Assembly (NCBI RefSeq): GCF_964204645.1
Contig: NC_134028.1
Coordinates: 6,112,501 to 6,176,500 of the forward strand
Length of the DNA stretch: 64,000 nucleotides
Direction: 5' to 3'
Source: Tubulanus polymorphus
Taxonomy: Eukaryota > Nemertea > Palaeonemertea > Tubulaniformes > Tubulanidae
In this document: positions 1 to 11,300 of the stretch, in pieces
Numbering within the stretch: the stretch's first letter is position 1
Layout: every line of letters begins with the position of its first letter
Program-made: the position numbers and the translations under genes
The notes under the pieces: model-generated
Seen by the model: only the letters and a program-made list of their open reading frames with translations
The model's database searches: none
What the model was told of the DNA's origin: nothing

Positions 1-18
1 TAAAAAAGGAATTCACTC

Positions 19-577
19 TGTTAATTCTGGAGAGAAACTAATTTATTCTGAATACAAAGTTTGACCACAACGACTCAAAACATGTGGCACATCATGTGAA
101 AATTTACATATATAGTTTCCCCGCCATAGAAATTGGAAAAAAACATTTCTCACATGAGTCGCGACACTATTGTCATGAGATTTTCTTACGAAATCAACCG
201 AATCCATTAACCATTGATGAAACACTCGTCACGGCGTATTGTGACGATCCCACACTAGTTATTACTTTATCCTCTCCGGTAGTCGTCTTCCAGAAAACTG
301 TATTCCTGAAGATGACTAGTAGGATGTAGTCGAAAAGTTGAATAAACTACTAGCTCAATGATGTATTCCGGACTTGACTTTTCAGTAGTGAATCAAACAT
401 TAGGTATTAGTCTGCGGAAAGGGCCGATGGCTGCGAAGGAGTGCCAAGTTGTATAGGACATAGTTTACCGATCGAAGCATGATTGATAAATTCAGGCAAA
501 TTATTAGCAAATCTGCATAGCTGTAATAAACATGTCTACGTGTCATAAGATAATGTAGAAAACCGATATATTTTGAA
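19..577. repeat. Decayed partial copy of the Shisa-like/Rassf-upstream block
   Basis: Two pieces of the block further right are joined here. Bases 19-204 match 2799-2993 (shared landmarks are the 'gagaaactaatttattct' run and 'aacatttctcacatgag'). Bases about 240-577 match about 4765-5438, the 5' flank and first coding exon of Rassf. Relative to the right copy the left one lacks about 80 bases (around 5245-5325) and has many substitutions. No intact gene remains. The layout is what unequal exchange or deletion within a tandem array would leave. Confidence 0.85.
532..577 (+). pseudogene. Dead copy of Rassf coding exon 1
   Basis: Begins ATG TCT ACG TGT like the real Rassf exon 1 at 5395. After the fourth codon there is a small insertion, and the next codons run into an in-frame TAG at 547-549. 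The splice donor (gtgagt in the real gene) is replaced by 'gaatat'. It therefore cannot encode the LIM start or splice to exon 2. The surrounding upstream sequence is duplicated with it, so this is a segmental copy and not a retrocopy. Confidence 0.85.
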
Positions 578-1072
578 TATATGTATGATTAAGTGAGACA
601 TATATATGAAAAACGAAACAAATCCACAGCACGGATGTGAACTTGAAACCAATTGTATATCTTATCTTTGTAAACAGGTTGCGGGAATGACAACACACAA
701 ATCGAATTAATGAAATATATATAGGGAAAATAACCCATATTTCAAGATTTTAAAAAAAGTAGTGTTAAACACAACCACAAAAGTAGAATTTCAAGTTCAC
801 GTTACCAACCTCACTTATTTTCCGTGATGACATATTCACACGGACTACTAAAGGCTACCTCCTAAATAAATGTAGCGACTACTGCAATGAATTAACTTCA
901 TGTGATAAGGTGGTCTATATCTGCCTATTTCTCAATTCTCTATTAATCATTCGTTCATTTATCGAGTGATTTGTTTTTGATTGCCAACCTCATTTATGAT
1001 CTACTGGTTTCTCTAGACAGCACAGGTATTAAGTACAGTATATAAGCCGAGGTGATGATGTCGTGAAGAGCG
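578..1072. other. Non-coding stretch, nothing recognised
   Basis: AT-rich sequence with no convincing exon on either strand, no RNA gene and no clear repeat. It lies between the dead Rassf exon copy and the MITE at 1076. Confidence 0.6.
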
Positions 1073-1075
1073 TTA

Positions 1076-1413
1076 AGGCGGGCGTAGGTCGGCCTTGCGA
1101 CGGCTTACGACTCACTGCGACGCGACTCACTGCGACCGCCAGCGACGATCGCGTCGCAACGACTCACCGACCTACGCTACTTTGCGACTGCCAGCGACGG
1201 GTTGCGACTGCCAGCGACGCCAGTCGCAATGAGTCGCACATGTTCTACTTTCTGCGACGCGATGCGACCGTCGCAACCGACCTGCGTGCTGTTGCGACTG
1301 GCAGCAACTAGTCGCACACAGTCGCTGACAGCCGCATCACAACCGACTTGCGCGGCCACCTGTGACGCAACGCGACGATCGCGTCGGATCGCAAGGCCGA
1401 CCTACGCCCGGCT
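1076..1413. mobile_element. PIF/Harbinger-like MITE (338 bp) with TTA target duplication
   Basis: The ends are inverted repeats of about 24 bp: AG(G/C)CGGGCGTAGGTCGGC on the left, mirrored at 1390-1413. Both ends are flanked by TTA (1073-1075 and 1414-1416), the 3-bp target duplication expected for PIF/Harbinger elements. The interior is GC-rich and made of many small variants of GCGAC, CAGTCGC and TGCGACTG, in strong contrast to the AT-rich surroundings. No transposase is encoded, so it would be non-autonomous. The superfamily assignment rests only on the flanking TTA and the termini. Confidence 0.75.
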
Positions 1414-1516
1414 TTAGTCTTGCAACCGCCTTGTGTTACATCCGGATGCAAGAAATGAGTTTCTTTAGATACCAGGTTTAACACTAAGCTCATGAGCCTT
1501 TCCGAACGTTCATATG

Positions 1517-1725
1517 GAATATTCTAGGATCGCAACTTTTGGACCCTTTGAAAAGAATAGCGAAGGTACCGATGAGACACCAAACGATTTGGAGATTCAT
1601 AGTTTATTAGTTCTTTGTAAAATAGATAGAAAAGCGTACATTGTCAATTTCATTTTTCTCAGATGTCACCCCTTCACATCGAAGGATTCAGCGGGTTACT
1701 TATTCACTTTGTATAATCAATTTTT
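1517..1725. repeat. Duplicated 3' flank of Shisa-like gene (copy 1; partner about 3040-3285)
   Basis: Shares long stretches with about 3040-3285, for example 'agaatagcgaaggtaccga' and 'ttggagattcatagtttatt'. In both places it follows the last exon of a Shisa-like gene on the minus strand and includes the same AATAAA, so it is the duplicated 3' UTR and flank. The open reading frames it contains differ in frame and length between copies and are not coding. Confidence 0.8.
1603..1608 (-). terminator. Poly(A) signal of Shisa-like gene A
   Basis: AATAAA on the minus strand (TTTATT on plus), about 160 nt beyond the stop codon at 1769. It is conserved at the matching place in the paralogue (3155-3160). 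Confidence 0.6.
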
Positions 1726-1768
1726 AGTACTGCTTCATTTTAGTTAACGATATCGTCCTTATCGACCG

Positions 1769-2531
1769 TTAAACTGATTGTTTTGGAGGGTATATTTGAT
1801 TTTGATAAGTGGTGTCACCCGTACCATAAGCCGGTGGTAGCAGTCCGGGGGCACTTGGGACAGCGGCATTTGTGATTCGTGTATACGAACTTCGGTTATG
1901 AGACATAGCTTGTATTTGCGCTGAAAAAAAAGCCAAAAATGCATCACATCTCAATCATCTGATCGTGTGACTGGGAAATTTCCTTCAGTGTAATTACTAG
2001 ACTAAACTCGACCATGCCAAGGAACCTGTCCGCTGATCGAACCATGCCCCAAAACGAAGAGGAAATTTGGTTGGGTACACGACCAACTTACCCAATCTCT
2101 GTCTTTTGTATCTGCGTACCAGTAGAAACGCGACTATGGATATAATAGTAAACACAACAGCACAAATCGCAATAGGCAAAACGATAATCCACCAACTAAT
2201 AAAAGAAAGATCAATAAAATATTTCATTCTTGTGAAGTCATGTTTGCGATGAATAATGAAGGTTGAGTAATTACACTCGAAAGTGAACATTTCGATGAGG
2301 CATTTTATCATCTAGTTTTTCATCATCAATTTCGACCAAATTACAGAATACTTACTGATCAGCAAGGCACACATTCGATTCTCCGCCGTAATTCCATTTT
2401 CCGGATATTATGTACATCGCGTTTGAGCAACAATATTTATACAAGTTCGTCCCGCAACAAAATTGCATGCCACAATTCTGTGATGGCATGGTCGTTTTAC
2501 CATCCGGCCCGCAGTATGAATCGCACCACAT
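1769..2531 (-). CDS. Shisa-like transmembrane protein A (5' end incomplete)
   Basis: Three exons, minus strand: 2531-2356, 2195-2092, 1920-1769 (143 aa from the first visible Met). Exon 1 carries a cysteine-rich head with the C..C...C....FCC.....YCC...C pattern of the Shisa/WBP1/VOPP1 (STMC6) superfamily (WCDSYCG, FCCGTN, YKYCC). Exon 2 encodes one hydrophobic span (about residues 60-83) followed by a basic stop-transfer stretch (RRYKRQRLG). Exon 3 is a short cytoplasmic tail with a PPAY (PPxY) motif, the type of motif that binds WW domains. Family members are type I membrane adaptors; the partner here is unknown. A signal peptide is expected but absent. The frame is open upstream of the Met back to a possible acceptor CAG near 2537, so an upstream signal-peptide exon was probably missed. 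Tandem paralogue of the gene at 3333-4348. Confidence 0.75.
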
Positions 2532-3154
2532 CTTATCTGTAATCTGAATTTATAACCTTACCTATCAATATAGTATCGTGATCAAAAAGAAAAAAAGAAA
2601 ATCAATCGCAATCATTAATTAGTTAAGAAAAAACTCACGTGTGTGTCTTTATGTTTGCTTTAAACCACTTAAATTGCTATCATTGCTCTCAAATAAAATT
2701 CATCAGTTACTCGGTACTTACGCAGTCACTCTGATTCGGGTGAATTCACGCTATTCTCCTCTAAGTATAAAAAGACTGTGTAACGCAATAAGTAGGAAGT
2801 TAATTCTGCAGAGAAACTAATTTATTCTCAATACATACAAAGTTTGATCACAAAGACTAGAAAAACATGTGAGACATCATGTGACAATTTTTTACGTATA
2901 TGTAGATTTTTACCGCTATAAAAATTTAATAAACATTTCTCACATGAGACGGGTGACATATGGTGTTACGTGATTTCTTTACGAAATCAAGCTGTATTGT
3001 GAAGATTCATAAAAGTGAACAACACAAAGTATGCGATTTCCTTTTTAGAAAACCGGTCGAATGGAGTATTCCATCATCACAACGAAATCTTTAAGCCCCT
3101 TAAAAAGAATAGCGAAGGTACCGACGAAACGCCATATGATTTGGAGATTCATAG

Positions 3155-3160
3155 TTTATT
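3155..3160 (-). terminator. Poly(A) signal of Shisa-like gene B
   Basis: AATAAA on the minus strand, about 175 nt beyond the stop codon at 3333. Same relative position as in gene A. Confidence 0.6.
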
Positions 3161-3332
3161 AGTTCTCTTTATAGATAGACTAGGCACACTGCAGGCGTCT
3201 CACATTGTCAATTTTGTTTTTCCTACATGTTCCCTCCCTTAACGTCGAAGGATTTATCCGGTTACTTATTCACTTTGCACAATCCTGTTATAATTGTTTC
3301 ATTATAGTTATCGGTATCGTTCCGATCGGCTG

Positions 3333-4348
3333 TTAAATAGTTTCCGATAAGTTTTCTGCCTGATTGGAAGACTGTTCTGGAAGATATCCTCGATTTTGGT
3401 AGGTTGTCTCACCCACTGAATAAACTGCTGGTGGAGGTGGTCCAGCGGCACCTATGACATCAGCATTTGCCATTCGTGACGTCGAACTTCGGTTACGAGA
3501 CATACCTTGTATTTGCGGAGGCACTGAAAGAAGCAAAGTGCAACACCTCTCAATTATCTGACCGTGAAACTTGGTTTCCTTCAATGTGGTGACTAGATTA
3601 TACTCGACTATGCCAAGGAACCTCTCCGCCGATCGAACCATGCCCTAAAACGAAGAGGATCTCTTCGAGTACCCGATAAACTTACCCAATTTCTGTCTTT
3701 TGTATTTGTATGCCAATGGAAACACAATGCTGAATACCAGTGCAATAATCGCAAAAGGCAAAACGAAAACCCACCATCTAATAAAAAAAGATAAACGAAA
3801 CAGTAGAATAGCCACACTTTGATGACGTGGAGAATAGATAATAAGTCTAAAACCCCACTACTGAAGTAAGATATTAAGACGTAAGACTATATGTAAGATA
3901 TTAAACGAATTTGATTCATCAATGACCTCTAGTGATCGAGAGTTCAAAACCTCGCGTATTTCGATAATAATTGTTGATAGATAAAATTCGTTTTTAATCT
4001 CGATTTATTTCTGTTTATAATGGGTTTTAAACTTATCAACGAAATAGTCAGTAGCTTACGGCCATGAATATTAGATGAAAGATGATGACTCGGTAACTGC
4101 GCTCGTGATTAAACAGATCAGATGTTTTTAATCATCAATTTGAACCAATTTACAAATACTTACAGATCACCGATGCACACATTTGATCGTCTGCCACTGG
4201 TCGGATAATTCCATCTTCTTGGGATTATTTCCAATACGTTTGAGCAACAATATTTATACGTGTTATTCCCGCAACAAAATATCGTGCCACAATTCTGTGA
4301 TGGTATGGTCGTTTTACCATCCGGCCCGCAGTATGAATCGCACCACAT
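3333..4348 (-). CDS. Shisa-like transmembrane protein B (5' end incomplete)
   Basis: Three exons, minus strand: 4348-4164, 3777-3686, 3523-3333 (155 aa from the first visible Met). Exon phases are identical to gene A (2 then 1), confirming paralogy. The head has WCDSYCGPDGKTT, FCCGNN and YKYCC. The membrane span (WWVFVLPFAIIALVFSIVF) is followed by YKYKRQKLG. The tail has GPPPPAVYSVG where A has a true PPxY, so an extra residue gives PPAVY and the WW-docking motif may be lost or altered. The tail is also longer and ends NLSETI. No signal peptide is visible. Upstream of the Met there is an in-frame TAA seven codons back, so either an acceptor lies between or the start is this Met. Both genes are divergent from Rassf. 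Confidence 0.72.
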
Positions 4349-5394
4349 TTTAACGGATTTATCGACTTATCTATTCAAGCTATCATGATCTGAAAAGAAT
4401 TATAAAGATAGATTCCAATTAGTAAAAACTCGTGCGTGTGTGTTCATATTTGCCTTTAACCACTAAAGAGATGTGATTACGATCGATTTGATCAGTCACA
4501 ATTTATCAATCAAATGGGTCGTAACTTGTCGGTTACGTATAGTCACTCTGAGTCGCCGACGCGAAAACGACGCTGTTAGTTTAAAATATACTGAAAGCAC
4601 TAGTATATATGTGATTTTCTAACAAAATCGAATATAGGTGGGCTATCATAATGGGTAATATATGCGATTTGAGCACCTTTTTAGAGAACCGGTTGATTAG
4701 GTTATTACAGCAGAGTAGCGAACCCAATAACCTGGATAAACTACTCTCCCGGCGTGGGAAAGAAATCCCACCACTAGAGTACTATATCCTAAAACTGTAG
4801 TCATCTTCAAGAATACTGTATTCCTGAAGATGACGATTGTGATATAGTTAAAGATTTGAATAAACAACTAAGCTTTGGCTAAACAAAAATGATACCTTGT
4901 TTCTCCGCACCGGCCGGGTCATTTTTGTAAAATATGATAAAATTAATAAACAGTTCATTTCTATAGCGGCCGGGTCTGTTATGGTAAAATTGATCACGAT
5001 TTTAAAAAAAGTAATGTATAGGGTAGATAGGCGGCCGGCCGGGTCAACATTTAAGCTCAGCAGAGCGGAGAAACAAGGTATCAATTTAGCCTTAACTAGG
5101 AAGCATTCCGGTTAGTATTTTTCATTTTAAGTATTAGAGATTTTCTAAATCATAGTGAATCCAACATTAGGTATTTGTCTGCGGAACCCAACATTAGGTA
5201 TCGCCATTCAGGCGCCGATGGCTGTGAATGAGTGCCAAGCTGTATAAATCACACTTCATGGCTTTACACTTGAATATAATTAATAATTACTCAATTAATA
5301 TTTGTGTATTGATTATTATGATATAGTTTACCGATTGAAGCATGAGTGATGTATTCAGGCAGATTATGAGCGAATTAACATAACTGTAATAAAC
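4349..5394. promoter_or_regulatory. Divergent intergenic region between Shisa-like B and Rassf
   Basis: About 1 kb that should hold the promoters of both genes. It contains a short hairpin at about 4800-4833 (arms around 'gtcatcttca') that is also present in the left copy at 282-315. It also has four 'ggccgggtc'-type short repeats between 4909 and 5045. A TATA-like TGTATAAA lies at about 5241. The part from about 4765 onward is duplicated at about 240-577. No coding sequence was seen; TSS positions are not determinable by eye. Confidence 0.45.
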
Positions 5395-8300
5395 ATGTCT
5401 ACGTGTCAAAAATGTGGAAAACCGGTATATTTTGGTGAGTTATTTTCCACTCCCTCCAAATCCAACAAAACTAAAAATCTGAAAGTCTTAGAGTAGGCAG
5501 CTGAATAAACCCTATTCAGACTAACACTTGTTAGAACGACCTATCAGTTATACTAATCCCATCACCCCCGGTACATATAGTGAAAACCTTCCCTGGCCTA
5601 ATTAGCTGGGCTACACAGGACCACTGACCAGGTAGTCAAGTAGGCTACCTAGCCGTCGTTCCCCACACAACCCGTTGTAGGGAACTCGTAACAACGACTG
5701 GTATTCAGACTAGGCTGCAGGCTTTTGCTTTGGCTAAAAAAAGAAACCCCTCCATCTTCAGAGAAAGCACAGATCTTTGCATGTTTAACTCCCCCTCCTA
5801 CATAGATACTGTGAGATTATTTTTTCTGCCATTTTCTTTTTTCAACAGCTGAAAGAAAAACGTCACTGGGTAAAGAATGGCACAGGCAGTGTCTACGCTG
5901 TGAAGAATGTGGAAAGGTTTTGAACCCAGGTCAACATGCCGAGGTAAGATCATGTGTAAGCAATGTTATAGAAGTCTGCTCTTCAATGGACGTTAGTCAA
6001 AAACAATCCTCCTCATCGGCAGTTTTTCAGAGGCATCTGTTATTTCTAAGTTGAACAGAATGTTTAATTCATTTGTTGATTAGTGTGATTATTTATCAGA
6101 ACATGGACGTATTTCAAAACGAGATCTAGTTTATACGTCTAAAATCAGACCAAGTTAGTCGTGCTGCAAGTCACTTGTTTGATAGTGAATACTAGGGAAT
6201 TTTCCTGATTGGTTCATTTTGATTCAGCGTCCCTTATAAACCCACCTTGAAGAACACAAATTGAAGAACAGATATAGTTGGATGGTTGATCAAAATTAGC
6301 GGGGTACACAGATAATTTCTTGTTCAAGGCGAAGTACATTATAATTGGAAACTTCTTAACCCTTTCAGTGCGTCTACACCGCAGTGCGGTGTATGAATTG
6401 ATGATGGATTTTGCTAGTACATTGCACTGCGGTGTATTGATATAATTAGTTTTTATCTGTATTTAATGATGGTCGCGCCTGTCAAACATAGTGAAATATT
6501 AGTAACTAACAATACACTGCACTGCGGTGTATACGCACTATTCAAGTGGTATTCCCGTTATTCGACACACTAGGGTGGAATTTTTCAAAATTTTCAATTT
6601 TCAATTTATCTCCAGCACTATAGGGTATTGATTAGTCAGCACTGAAAGGGTTAACAATCTACCGACCGGCCTAAACTGACTCATTGGGGGTAATGGTTGC
6701 CTCATTTGTTACATGAAGATTTCGAAATAACTATAGGCCTAAAAAGATTGTTATTTTCTATGTTTTTGGTTCTCTGGCTTCCATATGTACTGTCTGTCTG
6801 TCTATGTATGTACGTGTCTGACTTAGCTACTTAGCTTCGTTGAACTAGGGTAATATGGGGGTCTAGTTGTGCAGTGCAAAAGATGGGCCCAGTGCACCAC
6901 CTAGTGGCAAAACTAGGCACTAAAGACTGCTTTTCAGCTACATGACTTTGAAGATGACCTCATAACTGAGGAGTGGGGTCGAATTCATAAAGTTGTCTTG
7001 ACAACATTTGGCTATTGGCCCTAGATATCAGTACCCGTACAACATATCCATAATTTCGGAGTTTGTGTTTAAGCCCGAGCCCAATAACCATTATTGCCTT
7101 TGGCTTGTTTTTGTCATTTTCCACGCGTACCCGGTAAATGGTCCAGAAACATTTTTTGGGTGGTTTTTTCTCGAGTAGATGTTGATGTAGAGGTCCTCTA
7201 TGTTGTTTTTCCCATGCAAAGACTACAGATTTATAATTGTAGAAAGAAGCATATTTCGAATTGTAGATTTTCCAGATGAGAGTGTTGTCCTGGTATCTGA
7301 AGTGTTATGAAGTGTCCACTTGTGTATGAGACCTTACTAGCTCCACTGGTTATTAACACCTCTGCTGAAGCTTTTGAAACCTAAAAACTGACTCCTGAAT
7401 ATCATGTTTGAGTCGTAAATTTCTACGCAATAGAAATTTGCTCCAGTCGGTGCTGCCATCTTCTGTTGATGTTAATGACTAACAACCGTTACGCTATCAG
7501 AGATAGTTTCTTCTCATTATCAGCTGATTTCTAATGTCTTAACAATGAAAAAGAAATAGGATTTTAGAACAATGTATGTGGACAATTCTATATAAAGTTG
7601 GGACAAGTTAAATTCCACCATTTCATCAAGTAGTTGTTGGGGCTAGACATTTTGAAAAATGTCGAAGATTTTATTTTGGTGGGGCTTCAATAATATTGCC
7701 ATGGATTGATAATCAAATATTCAAATAGCAAGAAAGCTCCAATCTTTACAGGAAAAAATATTTTCATTCTGACACTGCCTTGATAATTATCTCTCACTTA
7801 ATCGATTTTGAAAGTTTTGCGAAGATAATGCGCATGACTTTTGGTGTCTTTATATATAGCTAGGCCTAATTTGGACATATTTCCTAGCCTTCCACCTACG
7901 GTAGATGTATTTATTCGGCGCTTTGAAAATGAAAAAAAAATTTCTAGGCCATAGATGTCTTTCAATATATCTTACAATAATTCTTTGGATATACAGCTGG
8001 TGTAACCTGCATTTGAAATTTGCGAAGACCTGTCGCAACGGAGTTGCTTGGCACTAAGGAACACCGCGTCGATTGTATGATATTCCCGGCCGCCCATTGT
8101 ACGCCGCCGTTACAAAACGTCATTCTTCGTTTTGAATGAAATAAGTCTTTTATTCCGTTCCTCTTGAGAACTGGTCGTTAAACATATTTTTCAATGAAAT
8201 ATATGCGAATTGTCGTTAAGGCATGTACTTCACTGCCGTAGTCTATGTAAAACATTAATAAGAGTATCCCGCGTATGTATAAACCCCTCACCCGGTAACC

Positions 8301-11300
8301 CAGTCTTATTTGAATGAAATAAGTCTTTTATTCCGTTCCTCTTGAGAACTGGTCGTTAAACATATTTTTCAATGAAATATATGCGAATTGTCGTTAAGGC
8401 ATGTACTTCACTGCCGTAGTCTATGTAAAACATTAATAAGAGTATCCCGCGTATGTATAAACCCCTCACCCGGTAACCCAGTCGTGGGGGATCCTCAATT
8501 CACCAAAAATGGCTTTATATCTGTTTCTTATCTTGTTTTATGTTCCTGTACATAAGTTAATTATTTATTTTTACTTGTTTAGCTAAAGATTCAGCCAATT
8601 TCTAAAAAGAATACCATCCATTTTCGCTAACCCATCAAAGCTATGTAATTAGTCAAGAGAGTGAAATTTTCTTACAATTCAAGAAGATACACGATATCCG
8701 TTTAAGATGAGTACGAGCGAGATCCCATGATAATAATTCAGCCTAAGATGGAAAGTTCTTGAGTAGAAGGCTGATATATTTGAGCAATGTTTCTGCTCAA
8801 GACCATTATAGGCTTTGCTTATAGTATTTGGCTGAAACTGCTCAAGTTTATGTATACACTTCTAAAAATCTTTGGTTGTAAAATTGTGGGATTTTTCTGA
8901 TATCCAATATTTTCTGATTTTAGTTTTTGCCGAATCCTAAATTATGGGAAATAAAGTTAAGAGATAAATGCTAGATGGTACCTTTCTAAAATCTATTTTA
9001 ACTACAAATTAAACAATTTAATCAGTCATTTCCACTCATTTAGCTAAAGATTCAATAAAATTCCTATAGATTACCATCCATATTCAATTACTCATCGAAG
9101 ATTAGTTTACTTTCAATAATTTTTGTATTCAAGAAAAGTTAAGAAAATTTTATTTTTTTCGATTCTTGTCCATTGCTAGTAAAATCCTAGTACAATGTAC
9201 TCTGCTTCATACGCTAGGATGGATACTCGTGGACTTGTAGAGATAAAGGATTAAATCTATTGATCGTCACACATTATTGAATGAAATCATCTCGGGTTCA
9301 TGGACACCGACTGTACCTATATGAATTCTTATTCATTTCCGATCATAAATACAAGAAACGTATCCGCTATTGGTTACTGGTATTCTAATGAAGTCGGTAT
9401 AATATACTGCGATGACACGATGACGTTGACCAGCTGATGAACAGAAACGTGTGTGTCCTACCTACGTTCATGATAATGCCTTTAATTATGATCTTCATTC
9501 ATACCGGCCAGTAGCCCTCGTTATGTTGTCGTGTGAATATTTTATGCAAGGCTGTGGCACACTTCACCGTTATATCTACGTGCGTTATATCTACGTGCAT
9601 ACATCTACGTGCATACGCATTAATCAACAGTCCTGGATACAGCTGGAGTGTTTCTATAAACCCATTATATTAACCCTTGAATTACCAATGGGCTGAACGT
9701 TTTCCCCCCCCCCCCCCCCGTATAACATGGGGCTTATCAAATCAGGGCTTGATTCTGGCAGTATCCTAGTATCCGGAATGTGTCTAGATTTTTAGTTGGG
9801 GTACTAAAAATTGACATGAAACTATCCCAACTGAATAAAAGCAATTTTTGATTAACTTGAGGGTGTCTAAAGATTCACTGGTCTTATCAACCCTAGTCCT
9901 CATATGTTCAAAAAATTGTGGCTGCAGGGCTTGTTTATCATAGGTTTTTTGGGACCTGCCTCCAGCCAGAAAAAACTTGCCAAGAGTCACAGTGGTCGAT
10001 AGAACATAGATTTCTATATTTTGAATGTTGTCTGTAAAAATCTACCCATGGTTTTCGGTGGGTTTTAGTTTTCGAGAAACAATCATGGGTGAATTTGAAT
10101 AAAATTTGTTGTTGTTTTTTTTTCAGCATAAAGGATTACCTTACTGTCATCGGCCGTGTTACCAGGTGTTATTCGGGCCGCATATAACCGGTTATGGGGT
10201 AGCAGTCGTAGCGAACAGCAGTTTCGGCAGTACTTACGGTCAAAAAGAGGCATGTTACACAGTTGCTGGCTTGGAAAAGTAAGTACATGAATTTGCAGCA
10301 TTTTGAAAACATTTGTAAAAAAAATGAATAAAAGTTGAAATCATAGATTTTGTCATTGAGTCTATTTTCAAGCTATTATTTACACTCCAGGACCCAGTTC
10401 CACCACAGTTTTGAGTTAAGAATTGACCCGTTAAGTTAAATTTGAGTTAAATCATTGAAAATGAACTGATTTTAACTCTAACTCACAACTGTGGAACTGG
10501 ATCCTGGGGCCACCAAAGGTTGGTAAAAGATAAAACTGGTGGATAAATACCATAACAGCAATGGACACTCAATTATCACCATGTCAACTATACGCTGGTT
10601 AGCTCTAACCAACTTTCGAGCAAATGGGCCCTGATAGATTCGTGTACTATGCAGATACGATCACTTTTTCGTCAATTCTCTTATTGAAATTCCTCCTCTG
10701 TTGTTGCAGGGAAGATTTACAAAACAAGTTAGACGCGTATAACTCGAAGTGTGGTCAGAGCGGTCAGCTCAGTTATAAAGAGGTCAACGGTCGATTGTTG
10801 TTCGAGGGCCTGTTGCGGTTGCACTGGGGCGTGAAAAAACAAATCTACTTGAAACAGAAAGACGACATTCCTGTTCGGCGAAAAAGTTTCGTTTCGCAAG
10901 ACGACGACGACGTGTCGTACTTACGGAAGGAGAGCCTGGTTAGTAACAATTCTCATGGTCTGGTCCTCATTCAGGGGGGATCCAGGAATTTTGAATGGGG
11001 AGCAGAGCATCCTAGTTCTAGGTTATTTATAGATGGGCAGCACGCATTTATACACATATTGGCGTGAAGCCCTTAAGATCCTCCCCCATGAAAATTGATT
11101 GAAAACAAACAAGAATAATATTCTGATATATAGAGTGATTCTATAACAAAATGAGCAGCAATTTGCCACTAGATGTGTAGCTTTCTTATAAGCCAGATTT
11201 TGAAGATTTTACTTTGTCCCCTTGGATCCATCCCCGTCATTGAAAACTTGAATTACCCAAAGAAGTGTCCATTTTCGTGTGAGATTTTAAAATTTTGACT

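Noticed and set aside
8133-8483. Pair of short LTRs
   Set aside because: The copies are direct and adjacent with only 5 bases between; no TG..CA ends or internal element. A simple tandem duplication fits better.
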